DNA from: UBA1181 sp963648205 | Lineage (GTDB): Bacteria > Bacteroidota > Bacteroidia > Bacteroidales > Paludibacteraceae | NCBI GenBank assembly: GCA_963648205.1 | Contig: CAVJCT010000057.1 | Span: 5,952 to 69,951, forward strand | Reading direction: 5' to 3' | Length of the DNA stretch: 64,000 bases | In this document: positions 1 through 8,137 of the stretch, one piece after another | How the letters are laid out: the number at the start of each line of letters is the position of its first letter | How positions within the stretch are numbered: position 1 is the first letter of the stretch | The notes under the pieces: model-generated | The model's database searches: none | What the model was told of the DNA's origin: nothing | Seen by the model: the letters and a program-made list of their open reading frames with translations, nothing else | Made by a program: the position numbers and the translations under genes

Positions 1-445
1 GTTCATCGTTGATGAATATCAGTTGACGATGGCGAAGGGTTGTGGTGCCGACATCGTGTTGCTCATCGCCTCCGTTCTCTCGACGGACGAGTGCAAGCGT
101 TTGGCAAGGAAAGCGCACGAGTTGGGTTTGGAAACGCTCCTCGAACTTCACGAGAATGGCGAATCCGACCATATCGACGAGAATATCGATGTGGTGGGCA
201 TCAACAACCGCAATCTGAAGACCTTCGAGGTCAACTTGGAGGCTTCCATCCGTCTTTGCCACGAGATTCCCGATGATTATCTCAAAATCTCGGAAAGTGG
301 CATTTCGCAACCCGAAACCGTCATTCGCCTTCGCAAAGAGGGCTTTCGAGGCTTCTTGATGGGCGAGAATTTCATGAAGACGGAAAATCCCCCTTTGGCA
401 CTCAAACAGTTTATTGAGCAGGTGCAACTTCTTCAAAATCAATAA
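1..445 (+). CDS. trpC: Indole-3-glycerol phosphate synthase, 3' part
   Basis: This is the C-terminal part of TrpC, which closes the indole ring of indole-3-glycerol phosphate in tryptophan synthesis (cytoplasm). The reading frame is already open at base 2 (FIVDEYQ...), so the gene starts before the window and the first in-window TTG is not a start. Typical TrpC landmarks are visible: GADIVLLIAS, LETLLELH, the VGINNRNL strand carrying the conserved Asn-Asn-Arg, the SESGI loop and the GFLMGENFM phosphate-binding end. About 147 residues are present of a usual ~260. It lies 24 bases before trpF and is followed by trpA, so it is the tail of a trp operon. Only the truncation by the window edge is notable. 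Confidence 0.95.
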   Translation, partial: FIVDEYQLTMAKGCGADIVLLIASVLSTDECKRLARKAHELGLETLLELHENGESDHIDENIDVVGINNRNLKTFEVNLEASIRLCHEIPDDYLKISESGISQPETVIRLRKEGFRGFLMGENFMKTENPPLALKQFIEQVQLLQNQ

Positions 446-469
446 TCTCACAAAATCAATAAAAGGACT

Positions 470-1093
470 ATGCAGACGTTGATTAAAGTGTGTGGCATGC
501 GCGACGAGCAGAACATCCGTCAGTTGCTGGCTCTGCAACCCGATTTCATGGGAATGATTTTCTTCCCGAAATCTCCACGCTTTGTGCCAGACGAGATGAG
601 CGAGCAGTTGAATTTCGACTTTGGCAAAACAAAGAAAATCGGTGTGTTCGTCAATTATGCTGAAGAGCAGATTCTCAGAATCGTCAACCTTTTCCATTTG
701 GATGGTGTACAGTTGCACGGAAATGAATCGCCAGAGTTGTGCAAAAGTCTGAAAGACAAAGGATTACTCGTCTTGAAAGCCTTTGGCATCAGTTCTGAAG
801 AGGATTTTGGAAAGTGCGAAGAGTACCAAAAAGTTTGTGATTTTCTACTATTCGACACGAAGGCAAAGAGTTACGGAGGCACTGGTTGCAAGTTCGATTG
901 GGAACTGTTGACGCACTATCAAGGCGAGTTGCCGTTCCTGCTCAGTGGCGGACTCTCAGAGGTAGATGCCGAAGCGGTGAAAGCCTTCAACCATCCCAAA
1001 ATGGTGGGCATCGACTTGAACAGTCGCTTTGAGATTTCGCCTGCATTGAAAGACGTTGAGCGATTGAAGAAAATGTTCCAATTGATTCGATAA
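470..1093 (+). CDS. trpF: Phosphoribosylanthranilate isomerase
   Basis: TrpF isomerises N-(5-phosphoribosyl)anthranilate to CdRP, the step just before TrpC. The 207-residue protein is normal length for the single-domain enzyme. It opens with the family motif IKVCGMRD, with the catalytic Cys at residue 8. The general acid Asp lies near residue 129 in LLFDTK, followed by the GGTG phosphate loop. The LSGGL and GIDLNSRFE elements close the barrel. The gene sits between trpC and trpA on the same strand with short gaps, consistent with one transcript. Nothing unusual was seen. Confidence 0.96.
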   Translation: MQTLIKVCGMRDEQNIRQLLALQPDFMGMIFFPKSPRFVPDEMSEQLNFDFGKTKKIGVFVNYAEEQILRIVNLFHLDGVQLHGNESPELCKSLKDKGLLVLKAFGISSEEDFGKCEEYQKVCDFLLFDTKAKSYGGTGCKFDWELLTHYQGELPFLLSGGLSEVDAEAVKAFNHPKMVGIDLNSRFEISPALKDVERLKKMFQLIR

Positions 1094-1129
1094 AATCATA
1101 ATTAATTTTGAAATAAAAAACTAACAGAT

Positions 1130-1903
1130 ATGGATAGAATAGCAAAACTTTTTTCAGAGACTAAAGGAAATTTATTGTCAGTCTATTTCACCGCAGGCTT
1201 TCCAAAATTGGATAGCACAGTGGAGGTCATCAAGGAGTTGGATGCTGCTGGCGTGAACATGGTCGAAATCGGTGTTCCGTTTTCCGACCCAATGGCAGAC
1301 GGACCCGTTATCCAAGCCAGTAGCCAAAAGGCGTTGAACAATGGAATGTCGCAGAAATTGCTTTTCGAGCAGTTGAAAGACATCCGCAAGGTGACGGATA
1401 TGCCGTTGATTTTGATGGGCTACCTCAACACTGCCATGCAATTCGGTTTTGAGAACTACTGCAAGAAGGCAGCCGAGGTGGGTGTCGATGGCTTCATCAT
1501 CCCAGATATTCCGTTGGAGGAGTACGAGGCACAGTACAAACCAATCGCCGAGAAATACGGAATCAAGTTCATCTTGTTGGTAACGCCAGAGACGACCGAC
1601 GAGCGCATCCGTCAGATCGATGACATCAGTACGGGCTTCGTTTACATGGTCTCTTCAGCCTCAACAACTGGTGCGCAGAAGAGTTTCAACGAGGAAAAGC
1701 AAGCCTACTTCAAGCGTATCTCTGATATGAAGTTGAAGAATCCGACCCTCGTAGGTTTTGGCGTTTCCAACAAGGAGACTTATGACGCGGCCTGCAAATA
1801 TTCAAGAGGCGCCATCATCGGAAGTGCCTTCGTGAAATGTTTGTCAGAGCAGCCCACCATCAAGGAGGCAGTTGCTAAGTTGATTGACAATTTGAAGCAC
1901 TAA
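1130..1903 (+). CDS. trpA: Tryptophan synthase alpha chain
   Basis: TrpA cleaves indole-3-glycerol phosphate and passes indole to TrpB. The 257 residues match the family length. The catalytic Glu is at residue 46 in MVEIGVPFSDP and the catalytic Asp at residue 57 in MADGP. The GFIIPDIPLEE loop, the FVYMVSSASTTGA segment and the GFGVSN phosphate-binding segment are all present. The gene is last in the trp run, 36 bases after trpF, and is followed by a hairpin at 1950-1979. No trpB lies between trpF and trpA. In many Bacteroidota trpB is placed at the front of the operon, outside this window. Confidence 0.97.
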   Translation: MDRIAKLFSETKGNLLSVYFTAGFPKLDSTVEVIKELDAAGVNMVEIGVPFSDPMADGPVIQASSQKALNNGMSQKLLFEQLKDIRKVTDMPLILMGYLNTAMQFGFENYCKKAAEVGVDGFIIPDIPLEEYEAQYKPIAEKYGIKFILLVTPETTDERIRQIDDISTGFVYMVSSASTTGAQKSFNEEKQAYFKRISDMKLKNPTLVGFGVSNKETYDAACKYSRGAIIGSAFVKCLSEQPTIKEAVAKLIDNLKH

Positions 1904-1949
1904 GATTCGGGAAAATAGGAAGACCGACAATACAAAAATGGTGATGAAG

Positions 1950-1992
1950 ACGCACGTCAGATATTTTTCTGATGTGCGTTTCGTTGTTCTTA
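1950..1992 (+). terminator. Rho-independent terminator after trpA
   Basis: An 11-bp stem with one G-U pair (ACGCACGTCAG / CTGATGTGCGT) encloses an eight-base A/T loop and is followed by a T-rich run. It lies about 45 bases after the trpA stop and would end the trp operon. Confidence 0.75.
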
Positions 1993-2002
1993 GCGTCTCT
2001 TG

Positions 2003-2033
2003 TTGCATAAAACAAGAATTTTAACTATATTCG
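2003..2033 (+). promoter_or_regulatory. Likely promoter for the dksA-like gene
   Basis: A TTG at 2003-2005 is separated by 20 bases from TATATTCG at 2026-2033. This is one base from the Bacteroidota -7 consensus TAnnTTTG. It lies about 120 bases before the start at 2153. Confidence 0.5.
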
Positions 2034-2152
2034 CACGTCGCAAAACGAGAGGGTTTTTGCTCAATAAAATTGCAAGGGTGTTTGTGAATATTGACAATTG
2101 TCTGTCTCGAAAGCGATGAGTACTCTATTTAAAACAAAAACTACTTAAATCT

Positions 2153-2533
2153 ATGGCAGAGAAGACACGATATTCCGACGAAGAGTTGGAGATGTTCAAG
2201 GAGGTGATTCTTGAAAAATTGGCTGCTGCAAAGCGTGATTATGAGATTTTCAGAAATAGTATGGCGAGTGTCGATGGCAATGATGTGTCTGACACCATGC
2301 CAACTTTGAAATTATTGGACGAGGGCGCGGTGAATGCCACGAAAGAGGAGTCTGGACGGTTGGCTCAGCGTCAGTTGAAGTTCATCCAGCATTTGGAGTC
2401 TGCTTTGGTGCGCATCGAGAATAAAACCTACGGAATCGACCGTGTTACGGGTAAACTGATTCCGAAAGAACGTTTGTTGGCTGTGCCTCACGCTACTTTG
2501 AGTGTAGAGTCAAAAGAGAAAGGCAAAAGATAA
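2153..2533 (+). CDS. DksA/TraR-family regulator lacking zinc-finger cysteines
   Basis: The 126-residue protein has the layout of the Bacteroidota DksA/TraR-like family. An N-terminal helical hairpin (about residues 8-45) is followed by a long helix rich in Glu/Lys/Arg, then the characteristic C-terminal segment YGIDRVTGKLIPKERL with VPHATLSVE. DksA proteins bind the RNA polymerase secondary channel. Canonical members carry a Cys4 zinc finger at this C-terminal site, but no cysteine is present anywhere in this protein. It therefore cannot form the zinc finger and may fold by packing alone, as in other Cys-poor relatives. It is followed 40 bases later by lspA on the same strand. Confidence 0.8.
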   Translation: MAEKTRYSDEELEMFKEVILEKLAAAKRDYEIFRNSMASVDGNDVSDTMPTLKLLDEGAVNATKEESGRLAQRQLKFIQHLESALVRIENKTYGIDRVTGKLIPKERLLAVPHATLSVESKEKGKR

Positions 2534-2573
2534 TCGCAAGTAATTAGAAACCAACGAAATACAGTAACAAAAG

Positions 2574-3242
2574 ATGACACAGAAAAAAAAGGCAATTATT
2601 GCATTCGCCCTGATGGCGTTCATCGTTGTGGTGGATCAAATTGTCAAAATCTATGTGAAGACTCACTTCTTCCTGGGCGAGTCGGTCGAGGTGTTTAGTT
2701 GGTTTCAAATTCGATTCATTGAGAACAACGGAATGGCGTTCGGCTTGGAGTTGTTCAACAAGGTGATTCTGACGATTTTTAGAATATTGGCAGTGGGTGC
2801 GTTGGGCTATTACCTCTATCGCACCCTCCGCAAAAACCTGTCCTTGGGCTATGTTTTGTGCATCGCGGCTCTCGTGGCAGGCGCATTGGGTAACATCATC
2901 GACTGCGTATTTTATGGTGTAACCTTCAGTGCAAGTCATCCTATCTTTTCAAGTCAGTTTCCTATCGTCGCAGAGGCGTTCCCTGCGGAGGGAGGTTACT
3001 CCACTTGGTTCTATGGCAAGGTGGTCGATATGCTCTATTTCCCATTGATAGACACCACTTTACCAATGTGGATTCCTTTCGTAGGAGGTAACCATTTCAC
3101 CTTCTTCGACCCCGTTTTCAACATTGCAGACTCTGCTATTTGCGTCAGCATTTTCTGGATGTTGATCTTCCAAAACAAAACCTTGAAAGAGGAGTTTAAA
3201 GAGGATGAAAAGGATTCAAAGAAGGATGATAAAAGTAAATAG
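2574..3242 (+). CDS. lspA: Lipoprotein signal peptidase (signal peptidase II)
   Basis: LspA is an inner-membrane aspartyl peptidase that removes signal peptides from lipidated prolipoproteins. Four hydrophobic segments are visible, starting near residues 7-25. The GNIID motif is at 106-110. The two catalytic aspartates are in VVDMLYF (Asp152) and FNIADSAI (Asp186). At 222 residues it is longer than the ~160-residue proteobacterial enzyme. The extra length lies in the periplasmic loop between GNIID and VVDM, and in a charged Lys/Asp tail; both are common in this phylum. It sits between the dksA-like gene and a lipoprotein gene. Confidence 0.95.
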   Translation: MTQKKKAIIAFALMAFIVVVDQIVKIYVKTHFFLGESVEVFSWFQIRFIENNGMAFGLELFNKVILTIFRILAVGALGYYLYRTLRKNLSLGYVLCIAALVAGALGNIIDCVFYGVTFSASHPIFSSQFPIVAEAFPAEGGYSTWFYGKVVDMLYFPLIDTTLPMWIPFVGGNHFTFFDPVFNIADSAICVSIFWMLIFQNKTLKEEFKEDEKDSKKDDKSK

Positions 3243-3267
3243 TATTAATTTTTAATAAAAACAAAAA

Positions 3268-3765
3268 ATGAGACGAGAGCATGCTGTATTGTTTGCGGTG
3301 GTTCTAATTGTAGTGGCAATGTCGTTGATTGGATGTCATCCTTCCAACGGAAAACCTGTTATCGACGAGGAGAAGATGGAGAACATCTTGTATGAGTATT
3401 ATCAGATCAACTCCACCATCGGTTTGAAGGGATTGCCCAATGGTGTCGACCGCAACACTTATTATTACGAGTTGTTGAAACGTTACGATGTTACGGAGGC
3501 TGAGTTCGATTCTGCCTTGGTGTGGTACACGCAAAATTTGGATGTTTGGGAGGGTGTCTATAATAAGGTATATGATAGACTTTCCGCGAAGAAGGATTCT
3601 TTGATGAAAGCGATGGCAGCGGATGCCCAATCGCAGGCAGAAGCTCGTGCCGATTCACTTGCTGCCGATAGTTTGAAAGCAGACAGTCTTGCCGTCGACA
3701 GTCTGAAGGTTGATAGTCTGAAAATGGACAGTTTGAAGGCTGATTCTGCCGTAAAGTCTAAATAA
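3268..3765 (+). CDS. DUF4296-type lipoprotein with DSLK repeats
   Basis: The 165-residue protein starts with a charged/hydrophobic segment ending in the lipobox LIGC (Cys at about residue 23), so it should be lipidated and processed by LspA, whose gene lies 25 bases upstream. The middle part (DEEKMENILYEYY ... YYYELLKRYDVTEAEFDSALVWYTQNLDVWEGVYNKV) matches what I recall of the DUF4296 family, which commonly follows lspA in Bacteroidota. The C-terminal ~50 residues are a low-complexity tract of five-residue units of the form (A/V/K/M)DSL(K/A). The function of the family is unknown to me. The tail may be a flexible periplasmic spacer (inference). Confidence 0.8.
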   Translation: MRREHAVLFAVVLIVVAMSLIGCHPSNGKPVIDEEKMENILYEYYQINSTIGLKGLPNGVDRNTYYYELLKRYDVTEAEFDSALVWYTQNLDVWEGVYNKVYDRLSAKKDSLMKAMAADAQSQAEARADSLAADSLKADSLAVDSLKVDSLKMDSLKADSAVKSK

Positions 3766-3783
3766 TCAAATTTGATTTTGTAG

Positions 3784-4143
3784 ATGAAAAGATTTGCTGC
3801 CAACAAAATTTATCTCTCTGAAAATGAGGCTTATACGAACTCGTATGTGGAGATAGACGAGGATGGGAAATTCCTCAAGGTGGCAAAACTCTCCGACGAG
3901 CAATCTGAAATTTGTTTCACCCCCTTCTACAATGGTGTTCTTCTTCCTTTCTCTAAAGAAGAAATTCAACATTCTTTAGCGACTGCTTCTGATTTGCAAA
4001 GTCTTGTATCTCAATTATTTAAAAGAGAGAAAATCGGTAACGGTACACTAATCAAAGAAATAACCTTATTGGAGGGTGGTTCTTTGTTGACAACAGGTTC
4101 TGTGGTTGGTATTGTTTGTACCCCTCTTTTTTCTAAAAAATAG
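3784..4143 (+). CDS. Conserved small protein of unknown function
   Basis: This 119-residue protein was not recognised as a named family. It begins 18 bases after the DUF4296-type gene and is probably co-transcribed with it. No signal peptide is seen. The N-terminal half (MKRFAANKIYLSENEAYTNSYVEID, FLKVAKLSDEQSEICFTPFYNGVLLPFS) alternates short strands. I recall proteins of this general look near lspA in other Bacteroidota, where they begin with a similar AA-x-x-IY segment. The C-terminal half is hydrophobic around LLTTGSVVGIVCTP. No catalytic motif is evident. Confidence 0.65.
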   Translation: MKRFAANKIYLSENEAYTNSYVEIDEDGKFLKVAKLSDEQSEICFTPFYNGVLLPFSKEEIQHSLATASDLQSLVSQLFKREKIGNGTLIKEITLLEGGSLLTTGSVVGIVCTPLFSKK

Positions 4144-4193
4144 TCGTAAACACGGCGTTTCGATTTTTGTGCAAATTACTTTGTTAAAAAGTG

Positions 4194-4224
4194 TTGCATA
4201 AAATATAACGTTGCACTATCTTTG
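4194..4224 (+). promoter_or_regulatory. Promoter of the cellobiose phosphorylase cassette
   Basis: TTG at 4194-4196, then 20 bases, then a perfect -7 element TATCTTTG at 4217-4224. This matches the Bacteroidota housekeeping promoter and leaves a leader of about 75-80 bases before the ATG at 4308. Confidence 0.65.
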
Positions 4225-4307
4225 TACGATAAGGGCACATTGTGCAGAGGCGTGATGTGTCTGGAAGAAGAAACGAGAAAAAATAAACAATTAATAACGA
4301 ATTAAGC

Positions 4308-6746
4308 ATGAAATTTGGACATTTCGACGATCAACGTCGTGAGTACGTGATCACCAATCCGCGCACACCATGGCCGTGGATTAACTATTTGGGTAATGAG
4401 GATTTCTTTGGTCTCATCTCAAACACAGCCGGAGGATACGATTTTTACAAGGACGCAAAGTTCCGCCGTATCACTCGTTACAGATATAACGGTGTGCCTA
4501 TGGATGCGGGAGGTCGTTATTTCTACATCAAAGACGGAGAAACGATCTGGAACCCAGGTTGGAAGCCAACTAAGACCGCTCTCGACAAGTACGAGTGCCG
4601 TCACGGTATGAACTACACCATCATCACTGGTGAGAAGAACGGTGTTGAGGCAGAGGCTCTCTTCTTCGTTCCTTTGAAGACTCATGCAGAGGTTCAAAAG
4701 ATCAAGTTGACTAACAACACTCCATTCCAGAAGAGTTTGAAGTTGTTCTCTTTCGCTGAGTGGTGTTTGTGGAACGCTTCTACCGATATGGAGAACTTCC
4801 AACGTAACTTCTCTACTGGTGAGGTTGAGGTGAAGGGTTCAGTTATCTATCACAAGACTGAGTACAAGGAGCGTCGTGACCACTATGCATATTATAGTGT
4901 AAACGTTCCTATCCAAGGATATGACACGGACCGCGAGACATTCCTCGGCCTTTACAATGGTTTCGACGAGCCACAGGCTGTTCTCGCTGGTAAGCCAGGT
5001 AACTCATTCGCTCACGGATGGTCTCCAATCGCTTCTCACTACATCGAGGTGAACCTTGAGCCAGGTGAGGTGAAGGAGTTCGTCTTCGTTCTCGGTTATG
5101 TTGAGAACAAGCAAGAGGAGAAGTGGGAGTCTAAGGGCGTCATCAACAAGAAGAAGGCTGAAGAGACAATCGCTAAATTCGACACTGCTGCTAAGGTAGA
5201 CGCTGCATTCCTCGAGTTGAAGAACTACTGGGATAACTTGTTGAGCATCTTCACAGTAGAGAGTGGCAACGACAAGTTGGATCGTATGGTCAACATCTGG
5301 AACCAATACCAGTGTATGATCACTTTCTGCTTCTCTCGTTCTGCTTCATTCTTCGAGAGCGGTATCGGTCGTGGTATGGGATTCCGCGATTCAAACCAAG
5401 ACTTGGTTGGTTTCGTTCACCAAATTCCTTCTCGTGCTCGTCAACGTATCATCGACATCGCATCTACTCAATTCCCTGACGGTGGCTGCTACCACCAATA
5501 CCAACCTCTTACAAAACGTGGTAACAACGATATCGGAGGTGGATTCAACGACGACCCAATGTGGTTGATCTTCGGTACAGTGGCTTACATCAAGGAGTCT
5601 GGCGACTTCTCAATTCTCGACGAGCCAGTTCCATTCGATAACAAGGAAGGTTCAGAGAAGAGCCTCTTCGACCACTTGACAGTTTCTTTCAATCACGTTG
5701 TCAACAACCTCGGTCCTCACATGTTGCCTTTGATTGGCCGTGCCGACTGGAACGACTGCTTGAACTTGAACTGCTTCTCTTGGGATCCAAACGAGTCATT
5801 CCAAACTACTGAGAACAACTCAGAAGGTAGCAAGGCTGAGTCTTTGATGATCGCTGGTCAGTTCGTTATCTACGGTCGCGACTACGTTGAACTCTGCCGT
5901 CAGATTGGTAAGAACGACGAGGCTAACCGCGCTGAGAAGTTCGTCAACGATATGGTTGAGGCTGTTAAGAAACACGGTTGGGACGGAGAATGGTACTTGC
6001 GTGCATACGACTTCTACGGAAAACCAGTTGGAAGCAACCAAAACAAAGAGGCTAAGATCTTCATCGAGTCTCAAGGTTGGTGTACAATGGCAGGTATCGG
6101 TTTGAAGGAAGGTCTCGTTAAGAAGTCTTTGGATTCTGTAAAGAAATACCTCGACTGCGAGCACGGTATCGTTTTGAACAACCCTGCATTCACAGAGTAC
6201 GTTGTTGAGTATGGTGAGATCTCTACTTACCCTGCTGGTTACAAGGAGAACGCTGGTATCTTCGCTCACAACAACCCTTGGGTTATCATCGGTGAGACTG
6301 TTTTGGGTCGTGGCGACTATGCGTGGGACTACTACAAGAAGATCTGTCCTGCTTATGTTGAAGAGAAGAACTCTCTCCTCCACAAGGTTGAGCCATACGT
6401 ATACAGCCAGATGACTGCTGGTAAGGACGCTGCTAAGCCAGGCGAGGCTAAGAACTCTTGGTTGACTGGTACTGCTGCTTGGAACTGGTACGCTATCACT
6501 CAATTCATCTTGGGTATCAAGCCTGCTTACACTGGTTTGGAGGTTAACCCTTGTATCCCTGCTGATTGGAAGGGCTACACTGTAAACCGTAAGTTCCGTG
6601 GTGCAGACTACAAGATCACCGTTAAGAACACCGGCGTTATGAAGGGTGTTAAGGAGTTGATCGTTAACGGCAAGAAGGTTGACGGAAACATCATTCCAAT
6701 GCAACCTGCTGGTAGCAAGAACGTTGTTGAAGTAATTATGGGATAA
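4308..6746 (+). CDS. Cellobiose phosphorylase (GH94)
   Basis: GH94 cellobiose phosphorylase splits cellobiose with inorganic phosphate to glucose and alpha-glucose 1-phosphate in the cytoplasm. The 812 residues fit the family length. The N-terminal beta-sandwich begins MKFGHFDDQRREYVIT with PRTPWPWINYLGN. The (alpha/alpha)6 barrel includes GIGRGMGFRDSNQD, and the catalytic-acid segment GRADWNDCLN is at about residues 477-485. The gene lacks a signal peptide. Its codon use (many GTT, CGT, AAG, AAC) suggests strong expression. It leads a cassette with GH5, GH3 and a sugar symporter. Cellodextrin phosphorylase is an alternative, but the length and the DWND region favour cellobiose phosphorylase. 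Confidence 0.93.
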   Translation: MKFGHFDDQRREYVITNPRTPWPWINYLGNEDFFGLISNTAGGYDFYKDAKFRRITRYRYNGVPMDAGGRYFYIKDGETIWNPGWKPTKTALDKYECRHGMNYTIITGEKNGVEAEALFFVPLKTHAEVQKIKLTNNTPFQKSLKLFSFAEWCLWNASTDMENFQRNFSTGEVEVKGSVIYHKTEYKERRDHYAYYSVNVPIQGYDTDRETFLGLYNGFDEPQAVLAGKPGNSFAHGWSPIASHYIEVNLEPGEVKEFVFVLGYVENKQEEKWESKGVINKKKAEETIAKFDTAAKVDAAFLELKNYWDNLLSIFTVESGNDKLDRMVNIWNQYQCMITFCFSRSASFFESGIGRGMGFRDSNQDLVGFVHQIPSRARQRIIDIASTQFPDGGCYHQYQPLTKRGNNDIGGGFNDDPMWLIFGTVAYIKESGDFSILDEPVPFDNKEGSEKSLFDHLTVSFNHVVNNLGPHMLPLIGRADWNDCLNLNCFSWDPNESFQTTENNSEGSKAESLMIAGQFVIYGRDYVELCRQIGKNDEANRAEKFVNDMVEAVKKHGWDGEWYLRAYDFYGKPVGSNQNKEAKIFIESQGWCTMAGIGLKEGLVKKSLDSVKKYLDCEHGIVLNNPAFTEYVVEYGEISTYPAGYKENAGIFAHNNPWVIIGETVLGRGDYAWDYYKKICPAYVEEKNSLLHKVEPYVYSQMTAGKDAAKPGEAKNSWLTGTAAWNWYAITQFILGIKPAYTGLEVNPCIPADWKGYTVNRKFRGADYKITVKNTGVMKGVKELIVNGKKVDGNIIPMQPAGSKNVVEVIMG

Positions 6747-6756
6747 TAACCAAAAT

Positions 6757-6802
6757 GCCAAGAAGACCTCAAAAAAGGCTCTTCTTGGCTTTTGATTTTT
6801 TT
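6757..6802 (+). terminator. Terminator between GH94 and GH5 genes
   Basis: A 9-bp perfect stem (GCCAAGAAG / CTTCTTGGC) with a 15-base A-rich loop is followed by a long T-rich tract. It may reduce read-through, so that GH94 is made in excess over the downstream genes. Confidence 0.75.
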
Positions 6803-6823
6803 TCACAATAAATAAGAACGAAA

Positions 6824-8065
6824 ATGAAGAAATTTTTACTTGGAGCTTTAGCTGCAGCTATGCTTGGCCTCGCTTCTTGTGGAGGTAACTCAACTGCTAC
6901 GGTGGCACAGGCTGATTCCGTTGCTGTAAATGCTTATCCTGAAAATTCTCCAGTAGCAAAATTTGGAAAATTGCACGTTGACAGTTTGCAACTTTGCGAC
7001 AAAGATGGCAATCCTGTTCAATTGGCTGGTATGATCACCATGGGCTGGCACTGGTGCGGCGAATGCTACACGCGCGAGTCTATCGAGAACTTGGTAAACG
7101 AGTGGGGTATCAACGCCTTCCGTTTGTCTATGTATGTTGAAGAAGGTGGATACAACGAATCTCCAGAAGAGACTTACAACCAAATGTGCAATTTGGTAGA
7201 CATCTGCGGTGAGTTGGGTATCTACTGTATCGTTGATTGGCATATCCTTACTCCAGGAAACCCTCTACACCCTGATTATGCAGGTGCAGACGATTTCTTC
7301 CAGAGAATCTCTCATAAATATGCTGGTGCAGACCACGTCCTCTACGAAATCTGCAACGAGCCTAACAACTGCCAAGAAAAGGGTAACCCTGAGAAACCTT
7401 GGGAGTGTACTAAAGATACAAACGTTACTTGGGATATGATCGCTGAGTACGCTAACAGAATCATCCCTATCATCCACTCTGAGTATGACGCTGTCGGTGC
7501 TCAACACCCAATCATCATCGTGGGTACTCCTCAATGGGATCAGTTGGTGGACGCTTGCTTGAAGGTGGGTATGTGCCAAGGCAATGGAAAAGACCTTTGC
7601 GACTCTCTTCCTGCTCGCGACGCTCGTTTGAAATTCGACAACGTAATGTACACTTTCCACTTCTACTCTGGAGAGCATAACGAAGGATTCGAGAAAGACG
7701 GTAAGCCAGACTACTACAACATGTACTCTTACATGTACGATGTTTTGGGTAAATTGCCTGTCTTCTGCTCTGAGTTCGGTTTGACTGACGCTAACGGCGA
7801 CGGTAAGGTAGACTTCGATCGTACTGACAAATGGTTGCTCCTCCTCAGCGGAAACAACGCTGGAAAGCAAATCGTCAGTTTCATGAACTGGAGCTACTCA
7901 GACAACGAGCGTTCTTCTTCTGCTTTGAACCAAGGCGCATGCGCTGCTAAGAACTGGAACGATGTAACCCCTTCTGGTGAATACATTAAGAAAGTTCTCT
8001 CCGTAGTAAACAAAGGCGTGGCTGATACTACTGTGTTGAAGCCATCTAATCTTTACACTAAGTAA
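6824..8065 (+). CDS. GH5 endo-beta-glucanase, lipoprotein
   Basis: This is a 413-residue glycoside hydrolase family 5 enzyme that should cut internal beta-1,4 links of cellulose or related glucans. A lipoprotein signal ends LGLASCGG with Cys19 as the lipid site, so it is probably anchored to the outer membrane. Catalytic residues stand out: the acid/base Glu179 in YEICNEPNN and the nucleophile Glu317 in VFCSEFGLTD. The DWHILTPGNP segment (residues 138-147) is typical of the GH5_2 cellulase subfamily. Just after the nucleophile there is a DANGDGKVDFD loop that looks like a calcium-binding site. It follows GH94 and precedes GH3, which supports a beta-glucan role. Confidence 0.92.
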   Translation: MKKFLLGALAAAMLGLASCGGNSTATVAQADSVAVNAYPENSPVAKFGKLHVDSLQLCDKDGNPVQLAGMITMGWHWCGECYTRESIENLVNEWGINAFRLSMYVEEGGYNESPEETYNQMCNLVDICGELGIYCIVDWHILTPGNPLHPDYAGADDFFQRISHKYAGADHVLYEICNEPNNCQEKGNPEKPWECTKDTNVTWDMIAEYANRIIPIIHSEYDAVGAQHPIIIVGTPQWDQLVDACLKVGMCQGNGKDLCDSLPARDARLKFDNVMYTFHFYSGEHNEGFEKDGKPDYYNMYSYMYDVLGKLPVFCSEFGLTDANGDGKVDFDRTDKWLLLLSGNNAGKQIVSFMNWSYSDNERSSSALNQGACAAKNWNDVTPSGEYIKKVLSVVNKGVADTTVLKPSNLYTK

Positions 8066-8083
8066 AAAAGTGATATAACAGAT

Positions 8084-8115
8084 AAGGGAGGGCGACCTGC
8101 TCTCCCTTTGGTTTT
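8084..8115 (+). terminator. Weak hairpin between GH5 and GH3 genes
   Basis: A 7-bp stem (AAGGGAG / CTCCCTT) with an 11-base loop is followed by a short T-rich run. It probably attenuates rather than stops transcription. Because it overlaps the in-frame TTG at 8108, it also argues against a start there for the next gene. Confidence 0.4.
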
Positions 8116-8137
8116 CTCTATAATAATAATGAACACC

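Noticed and set aside
5820..6806. 328-residue open frame on the minus strand
   Set aside because: It lies antisense to the well-supported GH94 gene and has low-complexity Ser/Val/Leu composition caused by codon bias of the real gene.
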